DNA from: an uncultured Acetatifactor sp.
GTDB taxonomy: Bacteria; Bacillota; Clostridia; Lachnospirales; Lachnospiraceae
Direction: 5' to 3'
DNA length: 64,000 bases
NCBI GenBank assembly: GCA_934436435.1
Contig: CAKSAN010000005.1
Span: forward strand, 62,001 to 126,000
The position numbers and the translations under genes were made by a program. The notes under the pieces were generated by a model. That model ran no database searches. It saw only the letters and a list, made by a program, of their open reading frames with translations, and was not told where the DNA came from. Every line of letters starts with the position of its first letter. Within the stretch, counting starts at the first letter, position 1. This document shows, one piece after another, positions 33,943-42,515 of the stretch.

Positions 33943-36441
33943 TTATGCTGCTTTCTTCTTGGTGTCAACCTTCAGAGTGGTGCTCTCCTTGTAAGGGCGG
34001 AAGAGCAGGTAGATGAAGCCGATAACCAGAAGGAATGCTACTACAGTTCCGATACCGAAGGTACCTGCGGTGATCAGGCTGCCGATCTGGTTTACGCACA
34101 GGGATACAACGTATGCCAGACCACACTGATAACCAACTGCGATCCAGAACCACTTGGTGTTATTCATCTCACGCTTGATAGCACCCATAGCTGCGAAACA
34201 AGGTGCGCACAGCAGGTTGAATGCCAGGAAAGCATAACCGCTTGCTGCGGTGAAGTGAGATGCCATGTTAGCATATACGGAACCTTCGCCTGCGCTGTAG
34301 AGGATACCCATAGTACCTACGATGTTCTCCTTAGCTACCAGACCGGTAATAGATGCAACAGTTGCCTGCCAGTTACCGAAGCCCTGAGGGATGAAGATCC
34401 ATGCCAGACACTGACCGATCTTGCCCAGGATACTCATATCGATCTCATCCTCAGCCAGCATACGGAAGCCGTCCTCGGTGAATCCGAAGTAAGTGGTGAA
34501 CCATACAACGATGGTGGAAAGCAGGATGATGGTACCAGCCTTCTTGATGAAGGACCAGCCGCGCTCCCACATGCTACGCAGTACAGTACCTACAGTAGGC
34601 CAGTGGTAAGCAGGGAGCTCCATAACGAAAGGAGCGGGATCGCCCTCGAAGATCTTGGTCTTCTTCAGGATAATACCGGAACAAATGATTGCTGCGATTC
34701 CCAGGAAGTAAGCGGAAGGAGCAACCCATGCTGCGCCGCCGAAGATAGCACCGGCTACCATGGCGATGAAAGGAAGCTTAGCACCACAAGGGATAAATGT
34801 GGTAGTCATAATGGTCATCTTACGGTCTCTGTCGTTCTCGATGGTACGGGAAGCCATGATACCGGGAACACCACATCCGGAACCGATCAGCATAGGAATG
34901 AAGGATTTACCGGACAGACCGAACTTACGGAAGATACGGTCCATGATGAAGGCGATACGTGCCATGTAACCACAGGACTCCAGGAATGCCAGGAAGATGA
35001 ACAGTACCAGCATCTGAGGCACGAAACCAAGCACCGCACCAACACCGGCTACAATACCATCCAGGATCAGACCCTTCAACCAGTCAGCGCAACCGATAGC
35101 ATCCAGACCGGACTCTAACAGAGCAGGAATACCGGGAATCCAGATACCGTAGGATGCGGGATCGGGAGCTTCTCCGCCGTCTGCTGCATATACATCAACA
35201 GCCTCTGCCAGATCAGCACCGGTGTAAGTAACATCCTCTGTTGCCAGAGTCTCTTCATCTTCCAGGGTGTAATCTGCAGTAGCGGATGCATCGATGCCTG
35301 CTGCGAACTCCTGTACAGCTGCTACAGCTGCTGCGGGATCGTAGTCCTCAGACTCGCTGTCAATGACTCCTGCCAGAGCTTCGTCACCGTTAGCTTCTAC
35401 AAATGCGTTGATTACGTTCATTGCATCGTCATAAGGCTCTGCGTCTTCTTCATAAGCACCGGTTCCGATGGTGAACAAATGCCAGCCATCACCGAACACG
35501 CCATCGTTTGCCCAGTCGGTAGCCCAGCCACCAACGGTAGTTACGGATACATAATATACGATGAACATAACAACTGCGAAGATCGGCAGTGCCAGCCATC
35601 TGTTGGTTACGATCTTATCGATCTTATCGGAAGTGCTCAGCTTCTGGCCTTCCTTCTTGGTATAGCAATCTTTAATAATAGAGGAGATGTATGTGTATCT
35701 CTCATTGGTGATGATACTCTCGGTGTCATCATCCATAGCAGTCTCTAACTGCTTGATCTCAGCGGATACATCAGGAACGCTCTTCATCTGTGCAGGGATC
35801 TTGTCATCCTTCTCTAACAGCTTGATAGCGAAGAATCTCTTCTGCTCCTCGGGAACATCGGTCAGCTTCTTCTCAACGGTCTCGATCACGCTTTCAACTT
35901 CAGGTGCGAACTTATGTACAGCAACTGCTGCACTCTTCTTCTGTGCCAGTTCGATAGCTTTCTTGGTAGCGTTCTCGATACCGGTCAGTTTCAGAGCGGA
36001 GATCTCAACCACGGGGCAACCCAGCTTCTCAGCCAGTTTTGCTACGTTGATCTTGTCACCGTTCCTGTTTACGATATCGATCATGTTGACAGCCATGACA
36101 ACGGGGATACCCAGTTCCATCAGCTGTGTGCTCAGATATAAGTTTCTCTCGATGTTGGTACCGTCTACCAGGTTCAGGATCGCATCAGGTCTCTCACCGA
36201 TCAGGTAGTTACGTGCTACCACTTCCTCCAGTGTATACGGAGACAGAGAGTAAATACCGGGTAAGTCCATGATGATCACGTCATCACCGTTACCGCCGTA
36301 CTGTTTCTTTAATTTACCTTCCTTCTTCTCAACGGTTACGCCGGGCCAGTTACCTACGAACTGGTTGGAACCGGTCAGAGCGTTGAAAAGTGTTGTTTTA
36401 CCGCAGTTAGGGTTACCTGCAAGTGCAATCTTAATTGCCAT
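33943..36441 (-). CDS. feoB: Ferrous iron transporter FeoB with acidic ectodomain insert
   Basis: This 832-residue protein imports Fe(II). The N-terminal G domain has GNPNCGKTT (residues 9-17), MDLPGIYSL and VNMID, followed by a helical GDI-like region and the membrane domain with the gate motifs and MLIGSGCGVPG. Typical FeoB proteins have 650-780 residues. The extra length is an insert after the first membrane helix (about residues 322-432; DNA 35146-35478) rich in Asp, Glu and Ala. A small FeoB-associated gene follows. The start at 36441 is preceded by AGAGG and lies downstream of a TTAG/CTAA operator. Confidence 0.95.
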   Translation of the reverse strand: MAIKIALAGNPNCGKTTLFNALTGSNQFVGNWPGVTVEKKEGKLKKQYGGNGDDVIIMDLPGIYSLSPYTLEEVVARNYLIGERPDAILNLVDGTNIERNLYLSTQLMELGIPVVMAVNMIDIVNRNGDKINVAKLAEKLGCPVVEISALKLTGIENATKKAIELAQKKSAAVAVHKFAPEVESVIETVEKKLTDVPEEQKRFFAIKLLEKDDKIPAQMKSVPDVSAEIKQLETAMDDDTESIITNERYTYISSIIKDCYTKKEGQKLSTSDKIDKIVTNRWLALPIFAVVMFIVYYVSVTTVGGWATDWANDGVFGDGWHLFTIGTGAYEEDAEPYDDAMNVINAFVEANGDEALAGVIDSESEDYDPAAAVAAVQEFAAGIDASATADYTLEDEETLATEDVTYTGADLAEAVDVYAADGGEAPDPASYGIWIPGIPALLESGLDAIGCADWLKGLILDGIVAGVGAVLGFVPQMLVLFIFLAFLESCGYMARIAFIMDRIFRKFGLSGKSFIPMLIGSGCGVPGIMASRTIENDRDRKMTIMTTTFIPCGAKLPFIAMVAGAIFGGAAWVAPSAYFLGIAAIICSGIILKKTKIFEGDPAPFVMELPAYHWPTVGTVLRSMWERGWSFIKKAGTIILLSTIVVWFTTYFGFTEDGFRMLAEDEIDMSILGKIGQCLAWIFIPQGFGNWQATVASITGLVAKENIVGTMGILYSAGEGSVYANMASHFTAASGYAFLAFNLLCAPCFAAMGAIKREMNNTKWFWIAVGYQCGLAYVVSLCVNQIGSLITAGTFGIGTVVAFLLVIGFIYLLFRPYKESTTLKVDTKKKAA

Positions 36442-36486
36442 TTTTCTACCTCTTTCCTCTAAAATAACATTTTTTGAACTCGCTTT

Positions 36487-36519
36487 GGATTAGCTTTCAC
36501 TAATTAGTTCTGGCTAACC
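36487..36519 (-). promoter_or_regulatory. Double TTAG/CTAA operator upstream of feoB
   Basis: GGATTAGC (36487-36494) and GCTAACC (36513-36519) are inverted around a perfect 10-bp palindrome ACTAATTAGT (36499-36508). The half-site words match the DtxR/IdeR box family and the operator at 37104-37121. It lies between feoA and feoB, so it may control an internal promoter; no strong -10/-35 is visible. Confidence 0.55.
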
Positions 36520-36541
36520 TTCCTGCTAAAAAAAAGATAAT

Positions 36542-36763
36542 TTACTCGACGCAAATCATCTCAGCGTCTGCCTTACGAAGAGACAGCTCATAGCCTCTGA
36601 CAGTTACTTCCACGGGATCTCCCAAAGGAGCAACCTTTCTTACATAGACCTCAACACCTTTGGTAATGCCCATGTCCATGATACGTCTCTTGACAGGACC
36701 TTCACCATTCAATTTGGTTACCTTTACGGTCTGACCGCAGGGAACTTCCTTCAATGTCTTCAT
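36542..36763 (-). CDS. feoA: FeoA domain protein
   Basis: This 73-residue SH3-like protein reads MKTLKEVPCGQTVKVTKLNG, then GITKGVEVYVRKVAPLGDPVEVTVRGYELSLRKADA, here split as GVEVYVRKVAPLGDP and YELSLRKADA. It is the cytoplasmic FeoA partner of FeoB. It is the second FeoA in a row. The start follows AGGAGG. Confidence 0.95.
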   Translation of the reverse strand: MKTLKEVPCGQTVKVTKLNGEGPVKRRIMDMGITKGVEVYVRKVAPLGDPVEVTVRGYELSLRKADAEMICVE

Positions 36764-36805
36764 TTTCTCCTCCTATTAGCATCTTTTTTTGGCACCGTGT
36801 TTCCA

Positions 36806-37018
36806 CTATACCATGATTTTATTGGCCATATCCTTGCCGATAGCTACACGCGATTCCTTAATATTAACAATCAGGTTGCCTTCGGTCTGGGACACAACTG
36901 TCACTTTTCCACCTACTACAAATCCGAGAGTCTCTAAGAACTTTCGGGTCTCTTCTTTGCCGCCGATCCTCTGGATCGTGTTCTCTTCTCCGGCTGCTAC
37001 CATACTCAGGGGCATCAT
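36806..37018 (-). CDS. feoA: FeoA domain protein (first copy)
   Basis: This 70-residue protein has the FeoA fold (ENTIQRIGGKEETRKFLETLG, quoted as NTIQRIGG and KFLETLGF, then VGGKVTVVSQTEGNLIVNIKES as GGKVTVVSQ and GNLIVNIKES). I chose the ATG at 37018 eight bases after AAGG; a GTG six bases earlier is too close to that site. It is the first gene after the regulated promoter at 37104-37136. Two divergent FeoA proteins in one operon are common in Clostridia. Confidence 0.92.
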   Translation of the reverse strand: MMPLSMVAAGEENTIQRIGGKEETRKFLETLGFVVGGKVTVVSQTEGNLIVNIKESRVAIGKDMANKIMV

Positions 37019-37103
37019 TTCCACATCCTTCCCTTCAATAGTAATTGAACTGTTTTTTCATGGGTTCTCATTAGTTCTTAATGATATTCATTCTCAATTC
37101 ATG

Positions 37104-37136
37104 GGTTAGTATATACTAACCTTATTTTACTGTCAA
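37104..37136 (-). promoter_or_regulatory. Feo operon promoter overlapped by DtxR-type operator
   Basis: Minus-strand TTGACA (37131-37136) lies 17 bp from TATACT (37108-37113). A perfect 18-bp palindrome GGTTAGTATATACTAACC (37104-37121) covers the -10. The TTAG/CTAA half-sites match the known DtxR/IdeR/MntR-type box consensus, so iron repression by a DtxR-family protein is likely; the gene at 45840-46205 is a candidate. Confidence 0.8.
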
Positions 37137-37246
37137 TATGTTTTTTTATATTTTTTCATAGAATTTTTCTAGGAAATGGCAAATGATATATTTTCTCATT
37201 AAGTCCATGCCCTGCATTTCCTCAAATATTATTTCTAATAAAAAAA

Positions 37247-37316
37247 GAGCCTTACCACGCCGGCAAAGGACGACTTTCCGTTCGCCCATACATCCAAAAG
37301 GAGGAGTGGTACTGCT
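37247..37316. terminator. Long hairpin between Feo and glucoside operons
   Basis: GAGCCTTACCAC and GTGGTACTGCTC pair at 10 of 12 positions and enclose 46 nt containing a smaller AAAGG/CTTT hairpin. A-runs precede and T-runs follow (TATTTTTTATC), so it can terminate the glucoside operon on the minus strand. The loop is much longer than in a normal terminator, so it may be a small mobile or structured RNA element. The rest of the 308-bp gap holds the Feo promoter. Confidence 0.6.
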
Positions 37317-37326
37317 CTATTTTTTA

Positions 37327-39321
37327 TCATATTTTTAAAATATGAATATGAGATTTTATATCATAGTGTGTTGTTACACCATCATCTAAATAATACTCAT
37401 ACTGCTTGATCTTTTCTCCAAATGAGTACAACTTTAAATCTTCAAAATTAATATCTTCCACACATTTTCCACCTTTTGCCATAGGTAACAGATATCCCTC
37501 TCTTAAAAAAACATTCACGGTTCCCATTGGCATATTGACATAAGAAAAACCTTTTTCAAAGATATTTCCTTCTTCTATCCTTCCATCTCTGAAGACAAGT
37601 TGCTTCATACGTTCCGGGAAATATACAACTCTTCCCGATACATTCTGCTCACAGACCGGTGCGATCATAATATTTTCTCCAACCAGCAATTGATCTTCCA
37701 CCTGTCTGGCCAAAGCATCTTTTCCGTAAATAAATGACAGTGGATTAAACATCATCGTATTACCGAGCGCTGCTTTCATATACTCACTATAGATATATGG
37801 CAGAAGTTGATACCTGGCTCCAATGACGCTTGAAAACTTCTGAATGTGAGAGAAACGATACACTTCCTGTTTTCTGGTTCCTCTGGCTGAATGGTTCCGA
37901 AGCAGCGGTGTAAATACGGCGAATTCTAACCATCGAAGTAACAAATCTTCTGTTGTATCCGCACCAAATCCACCAACATCCGCACCTGTATATAAAAATC
38001 CACACATATTTAAAGACGGCATCATTTTTACATTCATCTTCAGGTGAGACCACCATGCCATATTGTCTCCCTGCCAGATACCACCAAACCGATGCATTCC
38101 AATATAAGACGCTCTGGAAAACAGCAAAATACGTTTCTCCGGCAGATAACGTTCAAATGCCTCTGCAGCAGACCTTGTCATATAATATCCAAATAAATTA
38201 TGTACCTGATCATGACGATAGCGTTTTCCTTTATAATTGTGATAAAAAGAAGCGTAGTCCTCCGGGTTGTTGGATATTGTACTGATAAGATTTGTCATCT
38301 CAAAAAAGGTATTCACGTCCAGATTTACAGTTTTGTATTCTTCCATCTTGTCAAATACTTTTTTCAGCCGCTTCTCCGAATAGAAAATAGCGGGTTCATT
38401 CATATCGTTCCAAAATCCATCAATTCCCTTATCCAACAGGATTCGGTATTTATCTCCAAACCATCTTCTCGCTTCGTCATTTAACATATCCGGAAAACAG
38501 CATTTTCCGGGCCACACGCCAATAACAAAGTCTTCTCCGTTTTCATCCTTACAAAAATAGCCGTTTTCTTTTCCTTCCTCGTAGACATCATACCCATCTT
38601 CTTTTTTTACGCCACCGTCAATAATCGGCACAAGATGAATATTTTCCTGCTTCATCTCCTCCACAAGGCTTTCAAAATCTGCAAAGCTGTCTCTGTTTAC
38701 CGTAAAATCCTTGTATCGTTCCATATAATCGATATCCAGATAAATGCTATCTATGGGAATATCGCGTTTTCTGTATTCTTTTACAACTTCGCGAACTTCA
38801 TCCGCTGTCTCATAACTCCAGCGGCTTTGTCCATATCCGAACGCCCATCTGGGCGCAATATAGCTTCTTCCTATGATCTCACGGAATTGTCGAACTACAT
38901 CCTGATAATTTTCTCCTTCTATCAGATATATTTTATAATCTTCATTTTCCACCGTAATGATCAACAGGTCTATATCTGTATATCCTGCATCAAAAGTTAC
39001 AGTCCCCGGTGTATCTACAAATACTCCATAAGTTTTATTTATGCCGTCTCCCATCATGATAAAGTTATGAGCCCCATAGAGAGAATTGGTATGTTCACAA
39101 TGATTGGGATTATCTGAGCAGTTACTTACATATCTCCATCCTCTCTTATTCATACCTCGCACATTTTCTCCGAGTCCATACACAATTTCATCCGGTTTTA
39201 ACGAATACTGAAATGTATTCCCTTCTTTTTTGAAAAGTTCACCCTTCCAGCAACTTTCTTTTATTTCTTTGACAACGGCATCCGTTTCTATGGGATCTCC
39301 GAATACATATTTTTTAATCAT
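37327..39321 (-). CDS. GH31 alpha-glucosidase
   Basis: This 664-residue cytoplasmic enzyme is a GH31 alpha-glucosidase. It shows the N-terminal beta domain (YGLGENVRGMNKRGWRY), the barrel strand YLDIDYMERYKDFTVN, the nucleophile Asp306 in GFWNDMNEPA and the acid/base Asp419 in WQGDN. From memory it closely follows the Ruminococcus obeum enzyme Ro-alphaG1 in length and motifs; Trp168 (GQSRWSY) aligns with the tryptophan linked there to isomaltose preference. It is the last gene of the LacI-controlled operon. No signal peptide is present. Confidence 0.93.
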   Translation of the reverse strand: MIKKYVFGDPIETDAVVKEIKESCWKGELFKKEGNTFQYSLKPDEIVYGLGENVRGMNKRGWRYVSNCSDNPNHCEHTNSLYGAHNFIMMGDGINKTYGVFVDTPGTVTFDAGYTDIDLLIITVENEDYKIYLIEGENYQDVVRQFREIIGRSYIAPRWAFGYGQSRWSYETADEVREVVKEYRKRDIPIDSIYLDIDYMERYKDFTVNRDSFADFESLVEEMKQENIHLVPIIDGGVKKEDGYDVYEEGKENGYFCKDENGEDFVIGVWPGKCCFPDMLNDEARRWFGDKYRILLDKGIDGFWNDMNEPAIFYSEKRLKKVFDKMEEYKTVNLDVNTFFEMTNLISTISNNPEDYASFYHNYKGKRYRHDQVHNLFGYYMTRSAAEAFERYLPEKRILLFSRASYIGMHRFGGIWQGDNMAWWSHLKMNVKMMPSLNMCGFLYTGADVGGFGADTTEDLLLRWLEFAVFTPLLRNHSARGTRKQEVYRFSHIQKFSSVIGARYQLLPYIYSEYMKAALGNTMMFNPLSFIYGKDALARQVEDQLLVGENIMIAPVCEQNVSGRVVYFPERMKQLVFRDGRIEEGNIFEKGFSYVNMPMGTVNVFLREGYLLPMAKGGKCVEDINFEDLKLYSFGEKIKQYEYYLDDGVTTHYDIKSHIHILKI

Positions 39322-39337
39322 ATTTTTCTATTTCCGA

Positions 39338-40174
39338 CTAGCCCTTTACTCCACCAGCCATTAATCCTTCCTTAAAGTATTTTTGCGCAAGAGCATATAT
39401 AACAACGATAGGAATCATAGATAATAAACTTCCCGCCATCAGTATATTATACTCCGTTCCGTATTGTCCATTTAAACTGTTTAAAGCCAATGTCAAAGTC
39501 ATTTTATTCTTATCATTCAGCATAAGCAAAGGCCATAAATAATCATTCCAGCTCTCCATAAACGTGGTTATCGTCAGTGTTGCTATTGCAGAGCCAGATA
39601 ACGGTAATACGACTGTCCGATAAATTCTGAATAGCCCGGCACCATCCAATTCTGCTGCTTCTATATAGTCATTGGGAATTCCCCTCATCTGCTGTACCAG
39701 CATAAATACTGCAAAAGCTCTGAATAAGGATGGTAAAATCACACTTGGATATGTATTAATTAATCTAAGATTGTTCATGATTACAAACAGCGGTATCATA
39801 GTTACCTGCGTAGGAATCATCATAGATGCCAGGTATAATTTGAATACTGTATTTCCATATGGAAATTGTATCTTGGTAAACGCAAATGCTGCCATGGATG
39901 CAGACAAAATGGTAACTACTGTATAACTGCAAGTTATAAAAAAGCTATTTAAAATTGCCCTCAAAAAAGGAAATCTCGAGAAAACCATCCGATAGCTGTC
40001 CAGCGTCGGATTTTTGGGGATCCACTCTATGGGAATCTGCATCAATGCCCCTTTACTTTTCAAAGAAGTTGATAACATCCATAAAAATGGAATCATCACA
40101 ATAACAGCAATCAGACAGGCTAAAAAGTAATTCCATATTATTTTTAATTTCTCGTTCCATTTACTATGACTCAT
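39338..40174 (-). CDS. Sugar ABC transporter permease, MalG type
   Basis: This 278-residue permease has six helices and the loop IEAAELDGAGLFRIYRTVVLPL, quoted as EAAELDGAGLF and VVLPL; it ends LMAGGVKG. Its start overlaps the upstream permease by 11 bp. It is part of the alpha-glucoside importer, with GH31 immediately downstream. Confidence 0.93.
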   Translation of the reverse strand: MSHSKWNEKLKIIWNYFLACLIAVIVMIPFLWMLSTSLKSKGALMQIPIEWIPKNPTLDSYRMVFSRFPFLRAILNSFFITCSYTVVTILSASMAAFAFTKIQFPYGNTVFKLYLASMMIPTQVTMIPLFVIMNNLRLINTYPSVILPSLFRAFAVFMLVQQMRGIPNDYIEAAELDGAGLFRIYRTVVLPLSGSAIATLTITTFMESWNDYLWPLLMLNDKNKMTLTLALNSLNGQYGTEYNILMAGSLLSMIPIVVIYALAQKYFKEGLMAGGVKG

Positions 40175-41069
40175 AATGCACCCACTTATTTTGTAATTTC
40201 ATCTGAATTAAAGTTAGTATGAATATAATAACAAACAGTAACCAGGAATACGCAGATGCATACCCCATTTTAAAATACTTAAATCCATATGTATAAATTC
40301 TTTCTACCATGACTTGTGTCGCCCCATTAGGCCCACCCTCTGTCATAATCTGCACCTGCGGGAATAGCTGAAACGCATTAATTAAGGCCATAATAATGCA
40401 GAAAAACATCGATGGACTAAGTAACGGTAAGGTAATCGAGAAAAACTGTTTCATTTTTCCTGCTCCGTCAACGGTTGCCGCTTCATAATACCCGGTATCA
40501 ATTGCTTTCAGGCCAGACAGAAGAAATAATCCGTAAAATCCCATATCTTTCCATACAGACGCAAGTACGATTGCCGGCATAGCCCAGACTTTATCTGTAA
40601 GCCATCCGGGGCCGGATATCCCAATATATCCCAGCAGCTGGTTCAATATACCATACTGGGGACTTAACACCCATTTCCAGATCAGACTGGCTGCTACCCA
40701 CGATGTCAACACCGGTATATAATACATAATCCGGAATACAGTGATTCCTTTCATGTTTTTATTCAATATAGAAGCAATCAGAAGGGACATTATCAATACC
40801 ATCGGAATATATAGTATAATATAATAACAGGTATGTCCCAACACCTTCCAGAATTCTGATGTTCCAAGTATCTGCTTATAGTTATCCAAAAATACAAAAT
40901 TATCCGCCAGCGTCTTGTAAGATAATTTATCCAAGCCATTCCAATTTGTAAAACTGATAGCTATAGAAATTACAATTGGCAAAAAGCTAAAAACAATCAT
41001 CCCAAGAAAGCTGGGAAGCATAAATGGTATGGCGCTTTTCAAAGCTCTTTTCTGTCTTTTCCTGCTCAT
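40164..41069 (-). CDS. Sugar ABC transporter permease, MalF type
   Basis: This 301-residue permease has SFTNWNGLDKLSYKTLADNF after the first helix and the EAA loop YEAATVDGAGKMKQFFSITL. I start it at the ATG at 41069 after AGGAAAAAAT rather than the GTG at 41084. It follows the binding protein with a stem-loop in the gap and overlaps its MalG-type partner. Confidence 0.92.
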   Translation of the reverse strand: MSRKRQKRALKSAIPFMLPSFLGMIVFSFLPIVISIAISFTNWNGLDKLSYKTLADNFVFLDNYKQILGTSEFWKVLGHTCYYIILYIPMVLIMSLLIASILNKNMKGITVFRIMYYIPVLTSWVAASLIWKWVLSPQYGILNQLLGYIGISGPGWLTDKVWAMPAIVLASVWKDMGFYGLFLLSGLKAIDTGYYEAATVDGAGKMKQFFSITLPLLSPSMFFCIIMALINAFQLFPQVQIMTEGGPNGATQVMVERIYTYGFKYFKMGYASAYSWLLFVIIFILTLIQMKLQNKWVHYES

Positions 41070-41094
41070 ATTTTTTCCTGTCACTTTCAGGAGT

Positions 41095-41126
41095 ACTGTC
41101 GCATGGCTGATACACCATACGACAGT
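41095..41126 (-). terminator. Stem-loop between binding protein and permease
   Basis: ACTGTCGCATGG and CCATACGACAGT form a 12-bp stem (one G-T pair) with an 8-nt loop. No U-tract follows on the minus strand. It is the fourth such hairpin placed right after a binding-protein gene in this window. Confidence 0.7.
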
Positions 41127-41148
41127 TTCCTAATTTAAAATTTCATGT

Positions 41149-42465
41149 CTACTGTAACTTAATCTGTGCAGTACACTCTTCCTGGGCCTGATCCAATGCT
41201 TCCTTCACCGTAATTTCCCCACTTGCTGCAAGGTTTAATTTGTTTGTGATAATATCGGACATTAAGGAATAATCTTCGATAATCGGAGCTACCGTAAGAT
41301 AATTCAGGGAATCGAATACTGCCTGACGATTCTCGGGAGGGGTCAGCTTCAGATATCCGGAAAGAACATCCTCGTTGTTGATTGCAGGAAGGTCCCAGCC
41401 GGCATCAATTCTCATCTGTGCTGCAGTATCACTGGATGCAAGCCAGTTGATCCAGGTAGCAGCTGCATCCTTTTTATCACTATCAGCATTTACTACAAGT
41501 GCATTGCTGAAGAAATGTGTTGCTTTCTGGGTTCCTCCCGGCTCTACACAAATATCCCAATTAAAATCACATGCATCTGCAAATGTGTTAAACGCCCAGA
41601 TGCCGGTAGGAATCATACCGAGTCTTCCACTTTCAAACAGGTCCCAATCACCCATTCCTCCCATCTGTGCTTCCGTGGGCTGAACATTCGTCTCTGTCAC
41701 TTTACTGATCATCATTGTAGCAGCTTTCAGATTCTCCTCAGAATTAATTGTAAACTCCGTTTTGTCTTCGTTTAAAACTCCACCGCCATACTGCGCTGCT
41801 ACTTTAAAGAATTCATTAAAGGTGATCGGCTGATAAATGCCATAGATATCTTCACCTAATGCACTGATCTTCTCACACGCTTCCATCGCATCATCCCAGG
41901 TCCAATCACCTGTAGGATAGGCAATTCCAGCTTTGTCAAACAAATCTTTATTATAAATAAGTACTACGTTTGAGAAATTTCCGGGCACACCATACTGCTT
42001 ACCATCTACGGAAAATGCGTTTAATGCGGTTGTATTATAGCCACTGGTATCAATTCCGGTAAGCTCAGCCAGAACTCCTTTATTTGCATATGCTGCGAAA
42101 TTCTCAATGTTCAGTTCATAGCAATCCGGTGCTGTTCCGCCAGCTACTCTTGTCTGCATCTGTGTGAAGTAGTCATCATATCCAATAGTTTCAATATTAA
42201 CTGTTATATTGGGATATTCTTCATGGAATGCATCATACATTTTCTGAAGCGTTTCTTCATTGCCACCGGAAGCATTAAAATTGGCATAAGTAATCTCTGC
42301 CGTTTCTTCCGATACTTCGGTATTGGCAAGATCAACAGTTTCCTGCTTGCTTTCTGTTGCAGATACGGTTCCTTCCGCAGTATTATCATCTGTGCTTCCG
42401 CAGCCTGTAAGTAAAGAGGTTGCCAATACTCCGGTTAATAAAAGTGACATTAATTTTTTTCTCAT
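41149..42465 (-). CDS. Extracellular sugar-binding lipoprotein (alpha-glucoside operon)
   Basis: This 438-residue receptor has a lipobox LLTGC, a Thr/Glu-rich linker, and a family 1 solute-binding fold (EITYANFNASGGNEET, PDCYELNIENFAAY, YNKDLFDKAGIAYPTGDWTW). A LacI-type operator lies 26 bp upstream of its start, between it and the first GH31 gene, so it may be the most strongly regulated gene of the operon. The ribosome site is GGAGAGG. The two GH31 genes suggest alpha-glucosides or isomalto-oligosaccharides as ligand. Confidence 0.93.
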   Translation of the reverse strand: MRKKLMSLLLTGVLATSLLTGCGSTDDNTAEGTVSATESKQETVDLANTEVSEETAEITYANFNASGGNEETLQKMYDAFHEEYPNITVNIETIGYDDYFTQMQTRVAGGTAPDCYELNIENFAAYANKGVLAELTGIDTSGYNTTALNAFSVDGKQYGVPGNFSNVVLIYNKDLFDKAGIAYPTGDWTWDDAMEACEKISALGEDIYGIYQPITFNEFFKVAAQYGGGVLNEDKTEFTINSEENLKAATMMISKVTETNVQPTEAQMGGMGDWDLFESGRLGMIPTGIWAFNTFADACDFNWDICVEPGGTQKATHFFSNALVVNADSDKKDAAATWINWLASSDTAAQMRIDAGWDLPAINNEDVLSGYLKLTPPENRQAVFDSLNYLTVAPIIEDYSLMSDIITNKLNLAASGEITVKEALDQAQEECTAQIKLQ

Positions 42466-42490
42466 AAATATATCCTCTCCTTTTAAATAA

Positions 42491-42504
42491 TTTAAACGGT
42501 TAAC
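42491..42504 (-). promoter_or_regulatory. LacI-type operator before the binding-protein gene
   Basis: TTTAAACGGTTAAC matches the perfect palindrome at 45501-45514 at 12 of 14 positions, including the central CGG TTAAC half. It lies 12 bp after the first GH31 stop and 26 bp before the binding-protein start. No clear promoter could be assigned next to it, so it may control an internal promoter or act as a second binding site. Confidence 0.65.
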
Positions 42505-42515
42505 CTCGCATATTT

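Noticed and set aside
33934..35118. 394-codon frame opposite feoB
   Set aside because: It is an antisense shadow of a conserved gene, with no ribosome site and no recognisable motif.
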